Shown here piece after piece: positions 11,314-25,550 of a stretch of DNA of 64,000 nt (position 1 is its first letter; every line of letters starts with the position of its first letter). The notes under the pieces are model-generated. The model made no database searches, was not told the origin of the DNA, and worked only from the letters and a program-made list of their open reading frames with translations. This stretch comes from Ridgeia piscesae (lineage: Eukaryota > Annelida > Polychaeta > Sabellida > Siboglinidae), in NCBI GenBank assembly GCA_025642075.2, contig JAODUO010000191.1:489501-553500 (forward strand). The letters are read 5' to 3'. A program made the translations under genes and the position numbers.

Positions 11314-12463
11314 CGTCATTTCGTCGTCAGCCACGCACAAAACACAAAGACGGCTTTCAGGCATTCACATGTGTCCGTGTATTTGCTATAAACACAACTC
11401 GGCGTTCAACTGTGACTCTCCACATGTCTGCTCCCGATGATGGATGTATTTTGTAGTTCCGCTCATGCGCATGGTAGATTATTGACGCCGCCAAACACGG
11501 CAAACGTAATCCGATTAGCGCCTGCATACACACACGAGGTCGCTTAAGAATCTTGGCTCATGTGACATTCCGTTTGCGTTGTGAATATGCGGTCTTTGCG
11601 TGGGAGTTTAGCGCATCCGAAATGTTACTCATTTAAAAATTAGACACATAATTATCGTCTATTGTGCACAACCGGCTTTGGCGCAAGTAAAGGGAAGCTT
11701 TGCTACATATTTGTTACACAAGCCAAAGCACATCTCGATTCTCAGCATGGCTATATAGTGTACAGTGTATTACTAAAGAATAGCTCGGACATTGTCACCG
11801 TCTGTCACGGCGCTGTGTACAGACGTGTCACTGTGGAAAGTGACACTATTAGACACGCCTGGATGACTGTAGTTTGCTCTAGTTTCCTCTCATCTCTCGC
11901 TTCACTAAACACAGGTTTTGTTTTATGACATAAACTACGTTTTGACAGTGCATAGCCAGTCTAGTAGAAAGCCAACCGGAATTTACATCATATCAAAGAT
12001 AGTGAATATACGGATGGTGAATTAAGAACTCGTCCAGTACCAACAGAGTATCGTGTACGTTCTCTCTATCAGCCCTGATCTACCTACGTAGTGATGTTGA
12101 CAGGTGAACAACACCTGTTGTCCTGCACAACGCTTGGTGACACAGCATGTGTTTGTTTGGCGTGATGTCGTCATGCGAGTTGAAGCGGGTCACAAATGTC
12201 GTCTTTGTTGTGTATGATGTCATCATGGAAAATTGAGTATCATTAATGCGGGACCAACAAGTCATGGGACCAGTCGTCAGTGTAACATGTGACATACGTG
12301 ATGGGACCAATTGTCACGGTAGACACCGTAGCATGTAAAACACGCAATGTGCATGTTAGAATAGGAATACAAGTACTGATTGTTTTTATAATATTACTGT
12401 TCTGCGTTCCTCTGCTAGATGAATCCTGTACTTACCAACATGTAAATGTTTATTGGTTTATAT

Positions 12464-12502
<39 letters not shown>

Positions 12503-13250
12503 CAATAAACATAAATTTTACTTACCAACATACATGTAACGTATGTTTTGGATACATTGTTGAGCTTCATTATAGTGGGTCCACTTAGGGAAATCATTAT
12601 TAAGAGGAGTTTCGTGATAGTCGGTGCATATTTTGAGTTAATAAGTACTGGTGAATGAAACTATACTTGTAAAATATCTTGCTCATGGCACATATCAAAT
12701 GTAGTTTGAGAGTCAGCTAGGTAAGGCATAAAGTACGCTTTTACAAGAGCGATAATCGACATAGTTGAACATGTTAGCTGTTGCATTAACCATTTGCATT
12801 TTGTTGTTATATCCGGCCAGGTATTAATGCTTCTTCAACGTTGGGAGTGGTTTTTATTGTTATGTATATTTTGGGTGTTGAGTACGCAAGTACCAAATTG
12901 CTATACTATGAACACCGTTAAGAAAAATGTCGGAAGAAGCATTTTAGCGAATATAAACATATCAACACGTTCTTGTGTTTTGCGTTGTCTTAAATTGATG
13001 TTCATCAATAAAACGTATGAGTTAATTCGCATTGTAAGGTGTATTCATTCCTGGCGTGAATCCAGATTACAGTTTGGTCAACGAGCGTTCAGCTGCTAGG
13101 GCCTGGGTATTCGGGGGTTTAGTGGTGCGTACAATTTAGCAACACATAAGATAGTATTTTTGTAGCATTGTATTTTATATGCAAACGGATTAAAACATGT
13201 AATGCTATATAGAATCGCGTGTGAATCATTATTCCGTAGTCGATAAACAA
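11314..13250. other. 3' flank of innexin 1, no gene recognised
   Basis: Unique sequence with a short TA tract at about 12469-12499. An AATAAA lies near 13007 but is far from the stop codon. Small open frames show no recognisable domain. Confidence 0.5.
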
Positions 13251-13259
13251 TGTCACACA

Positions 13260-13274
13260 ACACGCGCGCGCACG

Positions 13275-13359
<85 letters not shown>

Positions 13360-13412
13360 TTATATGTTATATATGTTATATCATATTATATATATGTATA
13401 CACACACACACT
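13260..13412. repeat. CA microsatellite with TA tail
   Basis: Pure CA from about 13278 to 13348 is preceded by CG/CA mixtures and followed by TATATA-rich sequence and a second short CA run at 13400. Confidence 0.97.
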
Positions 13413-16400
13413 CAGTCGAATGATTAAAACAAAAACAATGTATGAAAAGCAATCATTAATGTTAGTAATTCGTCTAACCGCGATGTATAAGCCCGCAGCT
13501 TTCGTTGTGACCCCTTGCACTGCAATCCTAATATGGCAATGCCACCCCTGTGATGACGTCAGAGTAAACCGGTCTGGTCTGGTTTACATCCTGGATGATA
13601 ACTCACCCAGGCCCAGCTGTTGCTCTCTCGTTACCCGCATAAACAGTCGCGTTGGCTTTCACGTCTTTCCGCGTACAACTTCAGTAACCCATGCTACCCC
13701 TTCCCAATCTCCCCTTCCCGTTGTTAACCCAGTTGTGTCCCACGTCCCGGTTGATTTGTTCGCCTTGTTACTCGCGGATCTAGACGACGACAAAGTCGAA
13801 CACAAAGTTTTCACAATTGTTTTATTTATCTTTAAACTCCATTCGTCGGATGATTTACAATTATTTAAAAAACGGGTGTACAAAACTATCGTACATGACA
13901 CAAATAGTTGGACATGAGAGCAATTATACCATGTATATCGCATGCATTTGGAGGGAAATCAGCCACTCTGACTTGTCCCCCTCGCCATAGGAACTACGAC
14001 CAGATAGCAACACAACGAAACATTGAGTGTATTCTATCCCAGTTTCTATAATAAAGTAAATAAACTATCGTCATCATGTATTGTCATGTCCAATAACGTG
14101 TGTGTAACACGCAAGTTAAGATGCAACGCTATGTTATAAACGTCTCCAATTAATAACAATGTCTACGATCATTACACGTGTCAATACTATGCGAGACAGC
14201 TGCTACTAACTGTCGTTGTGTATTGGTGAGTTGATCACACTTCGCATTCTCGCTACTGCGCCGCTCCAATACTCTCGAAGCCACATACTCGGCGAGGCTG
14301 AACGTCGAATCACTTGACACGCACAGTGGATGAGTTATAGCAGTGACACTGTGTCAGCAGCCTCCCCATAAAGCCACGCGAGGCTGTGTGCAGTCAACCG
14401 TGGTGTCTTTGTGTGATGGTTTTGTTTACTGTCACCCGTCTGGCGGTGTCCGCTTTCACGCCCTCCCGGGGCTTGTCGGGGCAAGCTCTGACCGTGAACT
14501 GGTCACGTTGCCCGGCGGGCAAGTGATAGGCGACTACAAAGTTGAAATGAACGAAACTGCCAATAACCAGGCCACGAGGCACGAGACAGATTCGACACAC
14601 CATAGAACGGTGTTACACAGCAGACCGTAAAAATTACAATTGCAGTGTTCATATAACATGTTTACAGAACACTTAAACAGACAGAACTTGAGGGAACGCA
14701 GGAATGTTAGTGAAGAAGCAATGTGTGTTCGTTTGGAGGCCTATATGAAACATTCTCTTGGAGGGGTGGATCACGTGACTATTACTAGTGTAAATACTAG
14801 CAGCGTATTTTTTTATACAATTCCACACATCCAATATGTATAAATTATCTTATGCAGATATCAAAATTAAAACATTGGGCTCTTGGCCAGGCAGGCAAAG
14901 TCTGTTTTGTCCTAATGTCGTCTGTTTTTCTTGCTCCGAGTGGCAATCATGTTGAATGTGGTTTTCTTTCACCCCGTTTAAAATGTTTAGCATTACCAAG
15001 TCACCACCGGTATGCGAGACTGTTTAACCCTTGTATTCAATGTCTGCTTGAACGGAGTCACAGGGAACGAGACCCCGCTTTGACGTCAAACTAACCCACC
15101 GTGACACAACTCCATTTGCCTACGGCTGTGGTTTTTAATTCTAACTGCCAAACGAGATGCCGTAAGCTGATAGCTGTGTTGTGAACGAACACGTCCAACA
15201 AACACAATGAAGTACCCGTTTTGTCTCGCATCGACCCACGACACGTCAAAGAATATTACCCGGTAGTTTCGTTCAAAACCACAGTTCAATTCTATTAATA
15301 CGGGCCTCTTTTCACCGCTTAACAAACTCGAACCGCAATTGCAGAGCCTGAACATAATAAACTTTAATTTCTTAACAAATGCGTACAAACTTGACAACAT
15401 TGCAGTACTGGCTGGCAGCCAGCGCCTAATCTCAAGCACTTTACATCATAATCTGATCAACATCGCGGCTTTATATCGAAGTACAACTATTATATATATA
15501 TTGGTGGTTTCTGCCAATGGAGACCTAGCTGAGGTATCAGCACTGAACTTTGCGGTTTCACGTGAGACATTTGCTAAAATTAGATAAATATTAGGACCTA
15601 ATCTATTTTGACAAATTGCTTTCTGCCTCATAGATAGTTCTTGACCAATTTGTAATACACACGACGAGCGCCAAGGAATTGAGATTGAGAAAACATCCAA
15701 TATATACCTCTTTCTACCCAGTGAGACACTAATGTCTTCTATCAGGTCGACCTGTGTGAACTAGATGTCGAAGAGTGAAACCAACGCTAGTATATAAATC
15801 AATTGTTGTATTATTGTATGATTTAATTTTTAAATATTGTAAAGTATGATATCGGTTTGTAGTTATTAAGTCCATCCTGCTTTTTGATCATTTTTAAATA
15901 TGGGTTTAATTTTGAATACTTTCAAGCTGGAATGAAAACATCACTTTGAAGACATATTGCCCGGGCCTATGGTTGTCAGTAGTTTGGTAATAGTTTGTGT
16001 GATTTTGTTAACAAAGCATTCATGGTGACGTTTTGTGGTGACATTTTCTGATGAGGTCTTTTCGTTATTTGGACTTACTATTATAATTTTTGTCTCAAAA
16101 TAATAATTATTAGGTATTTTCAATGTGAATAACTACAATACGACGATATGGGCGATATTGGACTGAAACCAATAGGGGCCTACTTCTTCTGAGACACAGG
16201 AGCGCGCCGCCTGAGACGGCGTCTACGTGTTACATAATCTGTTTTTGCATCTCAAGCGGCCGACAGGACAAAGAAGCTCACAGAAGGCGACACATAAAAA
16301 TGCGCTTGACTGACGTTGATGGCTGGCAGGCCTCATTGCCTTTACAGGCAAGCTGCCGGGTACGGACGGGGTAATCACCCGCAGCACTGACGGCAGTATA

Positions 16401-17490
16401 TCGGATTGCGGCGACCTTCCCTGGCTAAGACGACGTAGAGGTCAAGATGGAGACACAGTCTCGGGTCACGAGCGGCCACTGGTAGGCCTACATGCCAGCC
16501 ATGGCTTTGGGCGTCACGCGTTCTTTGTTAAAGCGAGCACAAGATGGGTGGAAGGCCCGGAAAGGGGGTATTTTGTACTGCTCAACATTTGTCGTGAAAA
16601 TATTAACATCCGTCCAGAGAACGCTGTCGTGTCGGGACGTGCACTCTGCGGTCGTCGTAGACACGCAGCGCTTGTTTTTTCAGCTGCGCTTTGTAAACAC
16701 GACAGACCAATAGAGTCAACAAGGGAAACTCCCACGCTGCATTTCGGTGTTGTGCAACTATTTCAATTAACAATAGTATTACTATCTCCTAAACTGGTAC
16801 GTGGCATATATTGACGTCATCGCAGCGAACAAAAATTGGATGTCGTTTTTAGTTTGAAAGAAAATAGCTCTGCTAGAGACACTCCGGGGTAAACGCAGTC
16901 GTCGGTTTAATGGTTTACGGACGTCTGGGTCCCGTTAACGGTGCGTCATGTCCGAGGTCACCGAGGTCACCGGGGTCACCATCCGGGGGGACATGGGTCA
17001 CATAGACAGTCAAGCCTGCCCACATTATATCTATGAGCCTGCCATGAATCCTCACTGACCTGACGGATGTTTGACAGTCATAGTAGTTTGGTAAACACAG
17101 TCTGCATTAACCCCATCCACACAGACGCTTCTGTCCTCAGCAGCGTGGGATAAATTTAGTTCAACCATCTATTAGCAAACTAATCTTTCTGGGTCTCAAT
17201 TTACAGTAATCGTTTTTTTTCCCGTCGCAATACATGTTCCCAAAGCAATAGGTTTTGTATAAGTGTTCATTTAAATGGGTAAAAATGCAATAATTAACAA
17301 TAAAACTACAAATGAATTAAAGAATATATTCTCATAACGTATTTCTATAATGTTCTTAACTATATTTGCAAATGCTCTATATCCTCGGTAGTCAAACTCA
17401 GATGGTGCATCACCACATAAGTGTTAGTCAATCTCAAAGTCGATAATCAACACTTCATATTATATAATTATGATAATGCAGTGGAGTTAA
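13413..17490. other. No recognisable gene; some GC-rich strips
   Basis: About 4 kb without a convincing coding region. An open frame at 13420-13917 has no recognisable domain. A consensus CRE octamer TGACGTCA is at about 13553. Relatively CpG-rich strips occur at 14230-14600 and 16190-16720. At 16955-16978 three nuclear-receptor-type half sites lie in direct repeat. Confidence 0.5.
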
Positions 17491-17499
17491 GGCGGATAC

Positions 17500-19446
17500 G
17501 AAAGTCACACAACGGACAATACAATCACACCACTCCGGATATGGAACAACTATCACCACACAACGGACACTACTATCACACCACTCCGGATATGGAACAA
17601 CTATCACCACACAACGGACAATACAATCACACCACTCCGGATATGGAACAACTATCACCACACAACGGACACTACTATCACACCACTCCGGATATGAAAC
17701 AACTATCACCACACAACGGACAATACAATCACACCACTCCGGATATGGAACAACTATCACCACACAACGGACACTACTATCACACCACTCCGGATATGGA
17801 ACAACTATCACCACACAACGGATACTACTATTACACCACTCCGGATGTGAAACAACTATCACCACACAACGGACACTACAATCACACCACTCCGGATATG
17901 AAACAACTATCACCACACAACGGACAATACAATCACACCACTCCGGATATGGAACAACTATCACCACACAACGGACACTACTAACACACCACTCCGGATA
18001 TGAAACAACTATCACCACACAACGGACACTACTATCACACCACTCCGGATATGGAACAACTATCACCACACAACGGACACTACTATCACACCACTCCGGA
18101 TGTGAAACAACTATCACCACACAACGGACACTACTATCACACCACTCCGGATATGGAACAACTATCACCACACAACGGACACTACTATCACACCACTCCG
18201 GATGTGAAACAACTATCACCACACAACGGACACTACTATCACACCACTCCGGATATGGAACAACTATCACCACACAACGGACACTACTATCACACCACTC
18301 CGGATGTGAAACAACTATCACCACACAACGGACACTGCTATCACATCACTCCGGATATGGAACAACTATCACCACACAACGGACACTACTATCACACCAC
18401 TCCGGATGTGATACAACTATCACCACACAACGGACACTACTATCACACCACTCCGGATGTGAAACAACTATCACCACACAACGGACACTACTATCACACC
18501 ACTCCGGATATGAAACAACTATCACCACACAACGGACACTACTATCACACCACTCCGGATGTGAAACAACTATCACCACACAACGGACACTGCTATCACA
18601 CCACTCCGGATATGGAACAACTATCACCACACAACGGACACTACTATCACACCACTCCGGATGTGATACAACTATCACCACACAACGGACACTACTATCA
18701 CACCACTCCGGATGTGAAACAACTATCACCACACAACGGACACTACTATCACACCACTCCGGATATGAAACAACTATCACCACACAACGGACACTACTAT
18801 CACACCACTCCGGATGTGAAACAACTATCACCACACAACGGACACTGCTATCACACCACTCCGGATATGGAACAACTATCACCACACAACGGACACTACT
18901 ATCACACCACTCCGGATGTGAAACAACTATCACCACACAACGGACACTACTATCACACCACTCCGGATATGAAACAACTATCACCACACAACGGACACTA
19001 CTATCACACCACTCCGGATGTGAAACAACTATCACCACACAACGGACACTGCTATCACACCACTCCGGATATGGAACAACTATCACCACACAACGGACAC
19101 TACAATCACACCACTCCGGATGTGATACAACTATCACCACACAACGGACACTACTATCACACCACTCCGGATGTGAAACAACTATCACCACACAACGGAC
19201 ACTACTATCACACCACTCCGGATATGAAACAACTATCACCACACAACGGACACTACTATCACACCACTCCGGATGTGATACAACTATCACCACACAACGG
19301 ACACTACTATCACACCACTCCGGATGTGAAACAACTATCACCACACAACGGACACTACTATCACACCACTCCGGATGTGAAACAACTATCACCACACAAC
19401 GGACACTACTATCACACCACTCCGGATGTGAAACAACTATCACCAT
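17500..19446. repeat. 51-bp minisatellite, about 38 copies, with higher-order structure
   Basis: The 51-bp unit includes CAACTATCACCACACAACGG and CACCACTCCGGAT. Being a multiple of three, it is open on the forward strand (17-residue unit such as MEQLSPHNGHYYHTTPD) and on the reverse strand (VVIVVSHPEWCDSSVRC). One copy near 17972 has a stop forward. A marker variant GACACTGCTA recurs at 18331, 18586, 18841 and 19045, that is at 255, 255 and 204 bp, showing a five-unit higher-order repeat with one four-unit instance. No gene context supports translation. Confidence 0.97.
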
Positions 19447-19449
19447 AAA

Positions 19450-21330
19450 ATTATGTTAAAAATAATCAAATCACAATTAGTTAATTCGCCAATTAAATTC
19501 ATACGCAGATATATACTATACAGTGGATTATTGCATACATTGATTAGTGTAATCTATTTTTGTCGGTAATTTATTCATTTTATTCCAAACTTAGAGATAA
19601 TTATTATTTCTAGTCAATTCACTCTACCACTTAATAAATGTCAGGGTTTCACAGAGGATATAAACAGAAACGTTACTCTTTCATATTTTCTACACCTATA
19701 ATTAAACGGGATTCCCAAATAAACAATGTCTTCCGTCGCGACTGACACTGACCCTGCCCATTATGAAACGACGTGTCCGGAATCGCTTCCCGGAAAACTA
19801 ACCGGAACCTGGTGTCTGGTGACACCATTGTGATTGATGAGAAAATTGTGGGATAATCGCCCAAACTATCATCAGTAACTGTAACCATTATTTCGTTAAT
19901 TTTCGGCGCTGACAGTAGTGATCATGGGATGATGTTATTGACTACACTGCTGGCACCGTTCCACGACACCGCGTCGTACGTACAAGAGTTATGATCGAGA
20001 CCCTCAACTGGTCGCCTCTCGACTTACAGAGCGGTGCCTCGTGCAAAACCAGTCTGCAGATACGTGTAATAGAAGGACCAAAACAACTGGATCGTCTTAA
20101 AGAGGAACACAACACTGTATTTAACTTTTTATATAACCATTCGTCGTGTCACTCATGAACAAGGCATCATAACACTTTTTATTTCCTCTTGGCGCAGCGA
20201 AGCGAATGGTTCACAGCGCGGGTGTACGGGAAACAGGATCAACGTTTGTTTCGCTCCGATGTCGTCATTTGGTGCTCTTTGCCTTTTTTGTCTCTTGTTT
20301 CGTCACCCGCGGCATGTCAACAGTTGTCACTCTGTGGACGACGAAGATCCGTCACTGCGTCATCGTTCTAAGAAAACCCCGACGTGCCGGTGACAGGCCC
20401 GTCCGACCACGTGCGGCAAGAATTTATATTCAACTGGTCAATGACGTTGTGCAATGCTTGGACCACTTCCTCGACCCTCGCGAGGTCACTGACACCATCA
20501 CGTCTACACTGTCTGTCACATTGTTGACCTGTGTCAGAATCGGAGATACGTCGGACAGTCGGTGGAAGAACACCAATAACATTGAGCATGAAGACACAAC
20601 TTTTGAACGGCGGCACATCTTCAAATAAACTATCAAATATCTTCCAAACCCAACCAAATCCACTCTCCTTTAAACGTTTCTTTTAACTTCTGTTTCCATC
20701 GCCAGGATCGGAATTGTGACATTTGGCCAGTCTTCAGATTGTATCCCTATGAAAAGTAAATAAACTTAGTTTTGTTCAGAAATAATTTGACTCTAATTTA
20801 TTCTTCCAATCTGAAGAATGTTTTGCCAAACTTACTTCAACATCCATGAACCACCGCTGCACTGAGCGGTCCAGGCCGACTAACACAGCCAGACAGTGTC
20901 TGACTGCAGGTGCCACAACAATGGCCCCTACTAATCTATTCAATCTCACCCCCCCCCTGCGCTATTCACACGTGAAACATAACCCCGACTAAACACCCAG
21001 TATAGACAGCTCTAAATAGTGTCAAGAAGCCGTCGCGAAGTTTCCATTCACCTTTCATATTCACCTCAGATGTCCCTAATTTAAAAATAACGACACTTTC
21101 TAAACCACACATTACTCTGACTATGTTTGTAGAATAGTCGGAACCAAGTGACTGCTTACTTGTACACAATCAAAGACGGATTTAACAAACATACAATAAC
21201 ACGCATAGTTATTAATACATGAATGCTGCAGCGCATGCGCACAAATCAACCTAAAGAACCTTTTTTTAGCCAAAGATGTGTTGTTAGCAGTAAACAACTT
21301 GAGACTTTTGAAAATGCATCGTCACGCACA
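19450..21330. other. No recognisable gene
   Basis: Unique sequence. The longest open frame is 140 codons on the forward strand (20206-20628), followed immediately by AATAAA at about 20624. It has no recognisable domain and opposing frames are also open, so I do not call it a gene. Confidence 0.45.
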
Positions 21331-21334
21331 AGTA

Positions 21335-21915
21335 CTAATGTCTGGGTCGGTCAAGTACGACAGTGCGTGTTGTGCTAATGTCTGGGTCAAGTACGACAGT
21401 GCGTGTTGTACTAATGTTTGGGTCGGTCAAGTACGACAATGCGTGTTTTATTAATGTTTGGGTCGGTCAAGTACGACAGTGCATGTTGTACTAATGTCTG
21501 GGTCGGTCAAGTACGACAATGCGTGTTATACTAATGTCTGGGTCAGTCAAGTACGACAGTGCATGTTGTACTAATGTCTGGGTGAGAGAAATACGACAGT
21601 GCGTGTTGTACTAATGTCTGGGTCAGTCAAGTACGACAGTGCGTGTTGTACTAATGTCTGGGTCGGTCAAGTACGACAGTGCGTGTTGTACTAAAGTCTG
21701 GGTCGGTCAAATACGACAGTGCGTGTTGTACTAATGTCTGGGTCGGTCAAATACGACAGTGCGTGTTGTACTAATGTCTGGGTCGGTCAAGTACGACAGT
21801 GCGTGTTGTACTAAAGTCTGGGTGAGAGAAATACGACAGTGCGTGTTGTACTAATGTCTGGGTCAGTCAAGTACGACTGTGCGTGTTGTACTAAAGTCTG
21901 GGTCGGTCATGTTGT
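21335..21915. repeat. 40-bp minisatellite, about 14 copies
   Basis: The unit combines CTAATGTCTGGGTCGGTCAA with GTACGACAGTGCGTGTTGTA. Two copies share a GTGAGAGAAATACG variant about 240 bp apart, suggesting multi-unit duplication. Confidence 0.96.
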
Positions 21916-22099
21916 ATTTCTACTGCAAACTGTATTGTGCTTATGGCCGATATATGTTAAACCGAAGTAGACAGCCCAGAGTTAAGAGCCGCTGACGGAA
22001 AGTCGATGTGTGGTACGTGCTAACAGTCCCACATGCACACATTTATAAACTCGTCGGTGCATCATTTCATTTTCTTTTTACGATGTTAATATAATAAAA

Positions 22100-22372
22100 G
22101 GCAAGTTCTTATATAGCGCAGTATCCAGTCCTCAGGACCGTTCAATGTGCTTTATACTTTTCTTCCCTGACAGACCTGTTCACTCAAACACCATCTCAAC
22201 GTCCCTGAGAAGCATCCAGCCATATGCTACAATTAATGCGCGGAGGCTGCTCGTACACATATCCACCACTGTCTATTACCAGGTACTTATTTATACAGCT
22301 GAATGAACTGGAGCACCGCAGCACAGGATTCGAGAGCCCGAAGCTCAATCCCTGAGCCATTGCGCTATACAA
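22100..22372 (-). repeat. tRNA-derived SINE, copy 3
   Basis: The reverse of the SINE tail opens this copy (AGTTCTTATATAGCGCAGTA) and a tRNA-like head closes it at about 22300-22372. On the minus strand the head reads GCGCAATGGCTCAGGGATT and then CTCGAATCCTGTG, matching box A and box B. The central block seen in copy 1 is shortened. Its 5' end runs directly into the next minisatellite. Confidence 0.8.
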
Positions 22373-22803
22373 CCGGGCCCTCGCAACATCACATAGCCGG
22401 GCCCTCGACGTACTGCGACATCACATAGCCGGGCCCTCGACTTACTGCGACATCACATAGCCGGGCCCTCGACGTACTGCGACATCACATAACCGGGCCC
22501 TCGACGTACTCTGACATCACATAGCCGGGCCCTCGACGTACTCCGACATCACATAGCCGGGCCCTCGACGTACTCCGACATCACATAGTCGGGCCCTCGA
22601 CGTACTCCGACATCACATAGCCGGGCCCTCGACGTACTGCAACATCATATAGCCGGGCCTTCGACGTACTGCGACATCACATAGCCGGGCCTTCGACGTA
22701 CTGCAACATCACATAGCCGGGCTCTCGACGTACTCCGACATCACATAGCCGGGCCCTCGACCTACTGCGACACCACAAAGCCGGGCCCTCGACGTACTCC
22801 GAC
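22372..22803. repeat. 32-bp minisatellite, about 13 copies
   Basis: The unit combines CCGGGCCCTCGACGTACTGC with GACATCACATAG. The first copy begins inside the 5' edge of the adjacent SINE (CAACCGGGCCCTCG), so the array seems to have grown from the SINE boundary. Confidence 0.95.
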
Positions 22804-23137
22804 ATGTGCCAGACGCAACGGTTCAGAAAGCTTTGGATATTGGAGAACAAAGCGCGACTAAACACAACAAGATGTTGGTCTGGGCGGGAGTCTGGTTACA
22901 TGTCGGTCGTGCAAACGTCACGCTCTCTCGGATCAGGTTCAGTCATTTGCACATTAACGACACAAGTATTCATGCTGCGTCACGACGGAGTGTACGTGTG
23001 GTAGGTGTTTCCGTCCGACTCGCTCCTACAGTGCGTGTAGTCACTCAAATATGTACATATATCTCGTGACAACGCAGTGCTCAGTCGGTCGAACATGTTT
23101 GTAAACAACAACTGTAATAAGTTATGATGATGACACT
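22804..23137. other. No recognisable gene
   Basis: Short unique spacer between a minisatellite and the CTA microsatellite. Two overlapping short frames have no recognisable similarity. Confidence 0.5.
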
Positions 23138-24525
<1,388 letters not shown>

Positions 24526-24529
24526 AAAC

Positions 24530-25405
24530 TGTGGTAAATGGTAGTAACGAACAAACATACAAGTGCAAGGAGTAGGCAAATGGTAATGGACCAATAATAC
24601 ACGTGAAAGGAGAAAGTGCAAATGGTATTGGACCAAACGTACAAGTGCAAGGAGTAGAATATGGTAATGGACCAAACGTACAAGTGCAACGAGTAGCATA
24701 TGGTAATGGACCAAACGTACAAGTGCAACGAGTAGAATATGGTAATGGACCAAACGTACAAGTGCAACGATTAGAATATGGTAATGGACCAAACGTACAA
24801 GTGCAACGAGTAGAATATGGTAATGGACCAAACGTACAAGTGCAACGAGTAGAATATGGTAATGGACCAAACGTACAAGTGCAACGAATAGCATATGGTA
24901 ATGGACCAAACGTACAATTGCAACGAGTAGAATATGGTAATGGACCAAACGTACAAGTGCAACGAGTAGAATATGGTAATGGACCAAACATACAAGTGCA
25001 ACGAGTAGAATATGGTAATGGACCAAACGTACAAGTGCAACGAGTAGAATATGGTAATGGACCAAACGTACAAGTGCAACGAGTAGAATATGGTAATGGA
25101 CCAAACGTACAAATGCAACGAGTAGAATATGGTAATGGACCAAACATACAAGTGCAACGTGTAGAATATGGTAATGGACCAAACGTACAAGTGCAACGAG
25201 TAGAATATGGTAATGGACCAAACGTACAAGTACAAGGAGTAGGTAAAGGATAATTGACCAAACATACAAGTGCAATGAGTAGGCAAATGGTAATGAACCA
25301 ATAGTACTAATGCAAGGAGTAGGCAAATGGTAATGAACAAATAATACATGTGCAAGGAGAAACTGCAAATGGTAATGAACCAATAGTACAAGTGCAACGA
25401 GTAGG
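24530..25405. repeat. 39-bp minisatellite, about 17 clean copies plus degenerate edges
   Basis: The unit combines GAATATGGTAATGGACCAAA with CGTACAAGTGCAACGAGTA. As 39 is a multiple of three, long frames are open on both strands (13-residue unit VEYGNGPNVQVQR forward). Edge copies at 24530-24640 and 25255-25405 are diverged. No splice or start context indicates a gene. Confidence 0.96.
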
Positions 25406-25419
25406 CAAACGCGTACTGC

Positions 25420-25550
25420 GCAAGCACGCGCACGCGCACGCGCACGCGCACGCGCACGCGCACGCGCACGCGCACGCGCACGCGCACGCGCACGCGCACG
25501 CGCACGCACGCGCACGCACGCGCACGCGCACGCGCACGCGCACGCGCAGT
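25420..25550. repeat. CGCACG hexanucleotide tract
   Basis: About 130 bp of alternating purine-pyrimidine GCGCAC repeats. Such sequence favours left-handed Z-DNA. It abuts the end of the 39-bp minisatellite. Confidence 0.97.

Noticed and set aside
13420..13917. 165-codon forward open frame
   Set aside because: No domain similarity seen, low-complexity borders, and an overlapping open frame on the opposite strand.
20206..20628. 140-codon forward open frame followed by AATAAA
   Set aside because: No recognisable domain, frames also open on the other strand, and no splice or promoter support. Transcript data could rescue it.
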